This document shows positions 4,366-8,479 of a stretch of DNA of 8,479 bases, one piece after another. Below the pieces are notes generated by a model. The model had not been told where the DNA came from. It made no database searches and was given only the letters and a program-made list of their open reading frames with translations. Source of the DNA: Bacteroidales bacterium (GTDB lineage: Bacteria; Bacteroidota; Bacteroidia; Bacteroidales; JAAUTT01); the NCBI GenBank assembly GCA_025350365.1, contig JANXXY010000262.1, positions 1 to 8,479 of the forward strand, in the 5' to 3' direction. The translations under genes and the position numbers were made by a program. How positions within the stretch are numbered: the stretch's first letter is position 1; every line of letters begins with the position of its first letter.

Positions 4366-5245
4366 CGCTATTAAAATTGCTGATAATGAAAATTTTGGCT
4401 TTTCACCCGATGATTACTCAAAATTCAAATTTGGTTCAAAAACTATTGCCCGCAAATTTGGTTATGAGCTTGCTAAGCGATTTATTGCTCAGCTTTCTCA
4501 TATGCCATTAACAGGAAAGAAAATTGTAGTTTTACCCAGTGCTTATTCGCACATCCAAACGGCTTCCTGTTTAATGAAAACATTTTTTGTGAACCGTTTT
4601 AATTTATTTTTATATCAAAATGGTCATCCTCCTGTTGAGGAGGCAAAAATCTATCGTACTGTAACTTATCGTGAAGATTATGGCGAAATGTCAGCCGTTG
4701 AGCGGTTCAATCTTATCAAAGGTGATAAATTTCATGTTGACAAAATGTTTCTTGAAGGTAAAGTATTAATTTTTATCGACGACATAAAAATTACTGGCAC
4801 ACACGAACGGATAATTATTAAAATGCTTGATGATTTTGATATTCAGAACAAGTGCTATATGCTTTATTTGGCAGAATTACAATATCCTGATATGAATCCA
4901 CGGATTGAAAACTATTTAAATCATAGCTTTGTTAAAAGCCTTCATCAATTAGAGTGGATATTAAAAAATGATGATTTTGTGTTTAATACCCGCGTGGTAA
5001 AATTCATTTTAAATGCCAGCCATAATGAATGTGTGCAGTTTTTGAAGAATCAATCGGATAGCTTTCTTCGTGAATTGTTTTATCTTTCCTTAGGAAACGC
5101 TTATAACCAATTTGAAAGTTACCATCAAAACCTTAATTACTTGCAGCATTTAGTAACTGAAATTGAAAATGATCCTGCAGAGCATAAAGGGGTGTACGAC
5201 AAAATTCCCTTTTATAGCTTATATTTGTCAACCCCAACCCCTTAA
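4343..5245 (+). CDS. Phosphoribosyltransferase, Ter-associated type
   Basis: The 300-residue protein contains a type I PRTase PRPP-binding loop, VLIFIDDIKITGTHE (141-155), with the acidic pair D146-D147 and the T151-G152-T153 turn. Before it come the strand IVVLPSAYSHIQTAS (61-75) and a segment rich in conserved-looking residues, PVEEAKIYRTVTYREDYG (97-114). After it lie the strand CYMLYLAEL (171-179) and a helical C-terminal extension (about 195-275) whose role is unknown. The whole pattern resembles the PRTase of the biosynthetic module in tellurium-resistance gene clusters, where with a HAD phosphatase and other enzymes it is proposed to make a nucleoside-like metabolite; this comes from memory and needs a profile search. 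The start ATG overlaps the end of the HAD gene (23 bp, different frame). The last residues S-T-P-T-P and the stop codon lie inside a C-rich repeat, so the native C-terminus may have been altered. Confidence 0.83.
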   Translation: MRELESFSAIKIADNENFGFSPDDYSKFKFGSKTIARKFGYELAKRFIAQLSHMPLTGKKIVVLPSAYSHIQTASCLMKTFFVNRFNLFLYQNGHPPVEEAKIYRTVTYREDYGEMSAVERFNLIKGDKFHVDKMFLEGKVLIFIDDIKITGTHERIIIKMLDDFDIQNKCYMLYLAELQYPDMNPRIENYLNHSFVKSLHQLEWILKNDDFVFNTRVVKFILNASHNECVQFLKNQSDSFLRELFYLSLGNAYNQFESYHQNLNYLQHLVTEIENDPAEHKGVYDKIPFYSLYLSTPTP

Positions 5246-5302
5246 AAAGGGGCTATAACAAATGCGAACAAAGTTACAGCCTTTTTTTAAGGCTTTGGGG
5301 TT
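5230..5302. repeat. AACCCC/GGGGTT-bounded inverted-repeat element overlapping the PRTase stop
   Basis: Two AACCCC units (5230-5235, 5236-5241) and a distant GGGGTT (5297-5302) can pair. Inside are a hairpin CCCCTT-AAA-AAGGGG (5238-5252) and a second hairpin AGCCTT-T5-AAGGCT (5278-5294). Such 'CCCCAACCCC...GGGG' elements are frequent intergenic repeats in Bacteroidota genomes, as I recall. It is GC-rich against AT-rich flanks, which supports an inserted or dispersed unit. It supplies the PRTase stop codon (5243-5245). Confidence 0.6.
5278..5297 (+). terminator. Hairpin AGCCTT-T5-AAGGCT, likely terminator after the PRTase gene
   Basis: A 6-bp perfect stem with a five-T loop, 32 bases after the stop codon, ends in TTT before GGGG. 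It is part of the repeat element above and, with the nearby CCCC hairpin, could stop transcription of the HAD-PRTase unit. The T-tract is short, so the terminator role is moderate. The remaining 5303-5460 before the ATPase gene contains no gene and no clear TAnnTTTG; GAAATTTG (5345-5352) is the nearest approximate -7 element. Confidence 0.45.
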
Positions 5303-5460
5303 CGAACATAATAAAAGTCCAACCTTAACTTTTTCTTTTGATACGAAATTTGTTGTACACCTTGGAATTTTTAGTATACCCGCATAAAGCTGCAAGAGAA
5401 GCATTAAATATTACTTTAAAGATATACTTACCGTAAAAGTCATTACTTAATTCATAATAC

Positions 5461-8352
5461 ATGGAACATAAAAAACATTTTACAGGATTAACCTCCGAAC
5501 AAGTTATAGAAAGCCGGAAGATACATGGAACAAATATTTTAACTCCTCCCAAACGGGAGTCTTTATGGAAATTATTTTTTGACAAATTTGAAGATCCTAT
5601 CATTCGGATTTTGCTTATTGCTGCTTTTTTGTCCTTAGGTATTTCATTTGTTCATCAGGAGTTTGCCGAAACCATTGGTATATTTTGTGCCATTTTATTG
5701 GCTACGGGCGTGGCCTTTTGGTTCGAACTCGATGCAAATAAAAAATTTGATGTGTTGAATCAGGTGAATGACGATACTTTAGTAAAAGTTATTCGAAATA
5801 CCAATGTTTGCGAGGTAATAAAAAAAGAAATTGTTGTTGGAGATATAGTTTTGCTCGAAAGCGGAGAAGAAGTACCCGCCGATGGCGAACTTCAAGTTGC
5901 GGTTTCATTACAAATGGATGAATCGTGCCTTACAGGTGAGCCCATGATCGATAAAACAACCAATTCTGATGATTTTAGTACCGAATCCACCTATCCGTCC
6001 AACTGGGCAATGCGTGGAACTAAAGTTATTGACGGGCATGCGGTAATGGAAGTAAATAAGGTAGGTGATGCAACCGAATATGGAAAAGTTGCCGAAAAAT
6101 CGACCGAAATGAGCGGCGAAGAAACTCCTCTTAATAAACAATTGGATGGTTTGGCCAAATTCATTGGGGTTGTTGGGTTTGCGCTTGCTGTGTTAACATT
6201 TTCCGCCTTGTTTATCAAAGATATTTTCTTCGGAAGTGCAATCTATACACTCGGGCAACTTGGATCGGTTGGTATTGTAATTATAGCGGCAATGATTGCT
6301 TTGGTTAAAGTTTGGATACCAATTGTTTATGATGCATTTGAATTATTCGGTAAACCCAAAGAACTACCTAAAAGCATTGATGAAGGAAGTTGGTTAAAAT
6401 GGTCGGCTTTTGGTATTTTGTCGTTTATCATTTTGGCAGGTATGGGTTTTGCTTTTGGTATGAATCCTTTAAATCCCGAATCGTGGGTAAGCGTTGACGT
6501 AGCAGGGCGAATTCTAAAATATTTTATGGTTGCCGTAACTCTTATTGTTGTTGCGGTTCCCGAAGGTTTACCAATGAGTGTAACGTTAAGCTTAGCGCTA
6601 AGTATGCGCCGTATGCTTCAAACCAATAATTTGGTTCGTAAAATGCATGCCTGCGAAACTATGGGTGCAACAACAGTAATATGTACCGATAAAACTGGTA
6701 CTCTTACTCAGAATCGCATGCAGGTTTTTAAAACCAATTTTTTTGGTTTAAAAGATCAGGTTTTATCTGACTTCGAAATAAGTAAGGTGATAAAGGAAGG
6801 AATATCAGTTAATTCAACCGCATTTCTCGACTATTCAAATTTGCAACAAATTAAAACACTCGGAAATCCTACGGAAGCAGCGCTGTTGCTATGGCTTCAT
6901 CAAAATAACACTAATTACCTCGATTTACGAGAAGACGCTTCGATTATTGAGCAGCTTACATTCTCGACCGAACGTAAATATATGGCAACGCTTGTAGATT
7001 CTCCATTACTCAATAAACGTGTTCTTTACGTAAAGGGTGCTCCCGAAATTGTACTTTCGAAATGTACTAATGTATTGTATGATGGCGAACTGAAATCTGT
7101 TGCGTCAACCTCAGGCATTATTGATGAATTATTATTTCAATACCAAAATCAGGCAATGCGCACATTGGGATTTGCCTACGAGATTGTTGATGACGATAAA
7201 GCCCGGTTCGAAAATGGAACGTTGGCAAATTCGAATCTGACTTATCTGGGTATCGTGGCCATTTCAGATCCGGTTAGGCCCGATGTTCCCAATGCCGTTC
7301 AAATATGTTTGAATGCCGGAATTGATGTGAAAATTGTAACAGGCGATACACCTGGGACAGCACGGGAAATTGGACGCCAAATTGGAATATGGTCTGACAA
7401 CGATTCGTTGAAAAATATTATTACGGGGAGCGATTTCGAGAAATTGACTGACGACGAAGCTTTAAAACTAGTGCAACAGCTTAAAATAATGTGCAGAGCC
7501 AAACCGACAGACAAACAACGTCTGGTTCAGCTATTGCAAAAAACAGGTTCAATAGTTGCCGTAACAGGCGATGGAACAAATGATGCCCCCGCCTTAAACT
7601 TTGCTCATGTTGGTTTATCAATGGGTTCAGGTACTTCGGTAGCAAAGGAAGCAAGTGACATTACCCTGCTAGACGATTCGTTTAACAGTATTGCCACTGC
7701 CGTGATGTGGGGTCGATCATTGTATGAAAACATACAACGTTTTATATTGTTTCAACTTACAATAAACGTAGCGGCTCTTATTATTGTATTTCTGGGTTCA
7801 ATTTTTGGGCACGAGTTGCCGTTAACGGTTACTCAAATGCTTTGGGTAAATCTAATTATGGACACATTTGCTGCCGGTGCATTAGCATCATTACCTCCTA
7901 ACCAAAAGGTTATGGAAAACAAACCCCGCAAAAACGACGACTTTATTATAACCTCAACCATGCGTTTTAACATTTTGTTTGTAGGACTATCGTTTGTTGT
8001 CCTATTGCTTGGTTTGATGTTTTTCTTTACCGATGCAGATGGCAACATTAGCGCCTATAATTTATCACGATTTTTTACCATATTTGTTTTGTTGCAATTT
8101 TGGAATATGTTTAATGCAAAGGCCTTCGCCACCGGAAAATCTGCTTTTGCTGATTTAGATAAAAGTATTGGATTTATTATTGTTGCCTTTGTTATTTTGA
8201 TAGGTCAACTTTTAATTGTTGAATATGGAGGCGAAGTATTTCGTACAGTGCCTCTATCTTTGAAAGACTGGGCTGTTATTATCGGATCAACATCGTTTGT
8301 TTTGTGGATTGGCGAATTAAAAAGACTAGTGCAAAACAAGCATGTAGTTTAA
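5461..8352 (+). CDS. Calcium-transporting P-type ATPase, PMCA type
   Basis: A complete 963-residue P2-type ATPase that exports Ca2+ using ATP. In order: cation-transporter N-terminal domain (about 5-45), M1-M2 (47-64, 68-88), actuator domain with TGEP (158-161), M3 (about 232-254), M4 with PEGLP (367-371), phosphorylation site DKTGT with D410, nucleotide domain with KGAPE (525-529), TGD (627-629), hinge TGDGTNDAP (702-710), and M5-M10 (about 761-955). Calcium site II ligands are present: E368 in M4, N797 and D801 in M6 (QMLWVNLIMDT). In M5, N769 is kept but the SERCA site I glutamate is replaced by alanine (A772), so one Ca2+ per cycle is expected, as in plasma-membrane pumps. Between M3 and M4 there are about 95 residues with two added hydrophobic stretches (about 268-290, 314-334), longer than in the animal pumps. 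ATG 5461 fits the N-terminal domain start. It seems to be a stand-alone gene. Confidence 0.95.
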   Translation: MEHKKHFTGLTSEQVIESRKIHGTNILTPPKRESLWKLFFDKFEDPIIRILLIAAFLSLGISFVHQEFAETIGIFCAILLATGVAFWFELDANKKFDVLNQVNDDTLVKVIRNTNVCEVIKKEIVVGDIVLLESGEEVPADGELQVAVSLQMDESCLTGEPMIDKTTNSDDFSTESTYPSNWAMRGTKVIDGHAVMEVNKVGDATEYGKVAEKSTEMSGEETPLNKQLDGLAKFIGVVGFALAVLTFSALFIKDIFFGSAIYTLGQLGSVGIVIIAAMIALVKVWIPIVYDAFELFGKPKELPKSIDEGSWLKWSAFGILSFIILAGMGFAFGMNPLNPESWVSVDVAGRILKYFMVAVTLIVVAVPEGLPMSVTLSLALSMRRMLQTNNLVRKMHACETMGATTVICTDKTGTLTQNRMQVFKTNFFGLKDQVLSDFEISKVIKEGISVNSTAFLDYSNLQQIKTLGNPTEAALLLWLHQNNTNYLDLREDASIIEQLTFSTERKYMATLVDSPLLNKRVLYVKGAPEIVLSKCTNVLYDGELKSVASTSGIIDELLFQYQNQAMRTLGFAYEIVDDDKARFENGTLANSNLTYLGIVAISDPVRPDVPNAVQICLNAGIDVKIVTGDTPGTAREIGRQIGIWSDNDSLKNIITGSDFEKLTDDEALKLVQQLKIMCRAKPTDKQRLVQLLQKTGSIVAVTGDGTNDAPALNFAHVGLSMGSGTSVAKEASDITLLDDSFNSIATAVMWGRSLYENIQRFILFQLTINVAALIIVFLGSIFGHELPLTVTQMLWVNLIMDTFAAGALASLPPNQKVMENKPRKNDDFIITSTMRFNILFVGLSFVVLLLGLMFFFTDADGNISAYNLSRFFTIFVLLQFWNMFNAKAFATGKSAFADLDKSIGFIIVAFVILIGQLLIVEYGGEVFRTVPLSLKDWAVIIGSTSFVLWIGELKRLVQNKHVV

Positions 8353-8479
8353 CATAATATCACAATTCATTTGACAATAATGATATATTTAAAAACGATA
8401 TAGAATAAAATTGGTTATGCAAACGTTTTTATTATTAATTTAGGGGCAATTAACAACACTTCGTGAATTTGAAAATTTG
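8353..8479. other. Gene-free AT-rich tail downstream of the ATPase
   Basis: No coding region is apparent in these 127 bases. There is a weak dyad ATATCA (8357-8362)/TGATAT (8381-8386) and an 8-bp palindrome AAACGTTT (8421-8428) followed by T's, either of which might aid termination. The next gene must lie beyond the window's right edge. Confidence 0.4.

Noticed and set aside
5303..5460. Possible riboswitch or structured leader before the calcium pump
   Set aside because: No recognisable conserved riboswitch core and only weak pairing could be found by eye.
5325..5603. 92-residue open frame on the minus strand with several cysteines
   Set aside because: Half of it is antisense to the ATPase N-terminus; no recognisable motif spacing and no CAAAnnTA element upstream.
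8371..8404. TTGACA followed by a TATAGA-like box after the ATPase, like a sigma-70 promoter
   Set aside because: Spacing is about 22 bases rather than 17, and Bacteroidota housekeeping promoters use TTTG/TAnnTTTG; chance in AT-rich DNA is likely.

Overview
The window looks like chromosomal DNA of a member of the Bacteroidota, probably an anaerobic or facultative marine/sediment lineage. It is AT-rich. Two genes are preceded by the Bacteroidota -7 element TAnnTTTG, Shine-Dalgarno sequences are essentially absent, and the protein styles (Crp/Fnr with N-terminal cysteines, PMCA-type calcium pump) fit that phylum. This is inference from sequence features; no marker gene such as rRNA is present.

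Left part (1-1516, minus strand): a sulfur-carrier cassette read leftwards, in the order DsrE-family protein, DsrE2-type (DsrE/F/H-like) protein, TusA-type sulfurtransferase, then an MvhD-like (hydrogenase iron-sulfur subunit) protein that runs off the left edge. Together these suggest persulfide trafficking linked to a heterodisulfide-reductase-like or other redox enzyme lying further left. The intergenic region 1517-1699 separates the cassette from a divergent Crp/Fnr-family regulator (1700-2389, plus). It holds several inverted repeats, including a good CRP-like TGTGA-N6-GCACA site next to the regulator's own promoter. The regulator's recognition helix carries the R-E-x-x-S-R residues that would read that half-site.

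Middle part (2390-3669): poorly conserved, very AT-rich DNA with a small predicted lipoprotein, a small unrecognised membrane protein, a possible decayed tail, and a short tandem repeat. Neither protein is recognised.

Right-middle part (3670-5245, plus): two translationally coupled genes, a HAD-superfamily phosphatase-like protein (GTG start, atypical motif I) and a phosphoribosyltransferase with a clear PRPP loop. They resemble the HAD and PRTase components of the nucleotide-like 'biosynthetic module' described in tellurium-resistance (Ter) stress gene clusters, but no TerD, TerB or TerC gene is in the window. The end of the PRTase gene runs into a C/G-rich inverted-repeat element (5230-5302).

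Right part (5461-8352, plus): a complete calcium-transporting P-type ATPase of the PMCA type, with an extra hydrophobic stretch between M3 and M4. The last 127 bases contain no recognisable gene.

No RNA genes, CRISPR arrays, insertion sequences or integrases were seen. The most promising material for follow-up is the HAD-PRTase pair, the cysteine-poor MvhD-like protein in the sulfur cassette, and the Crp-like regulator with its matching operator.
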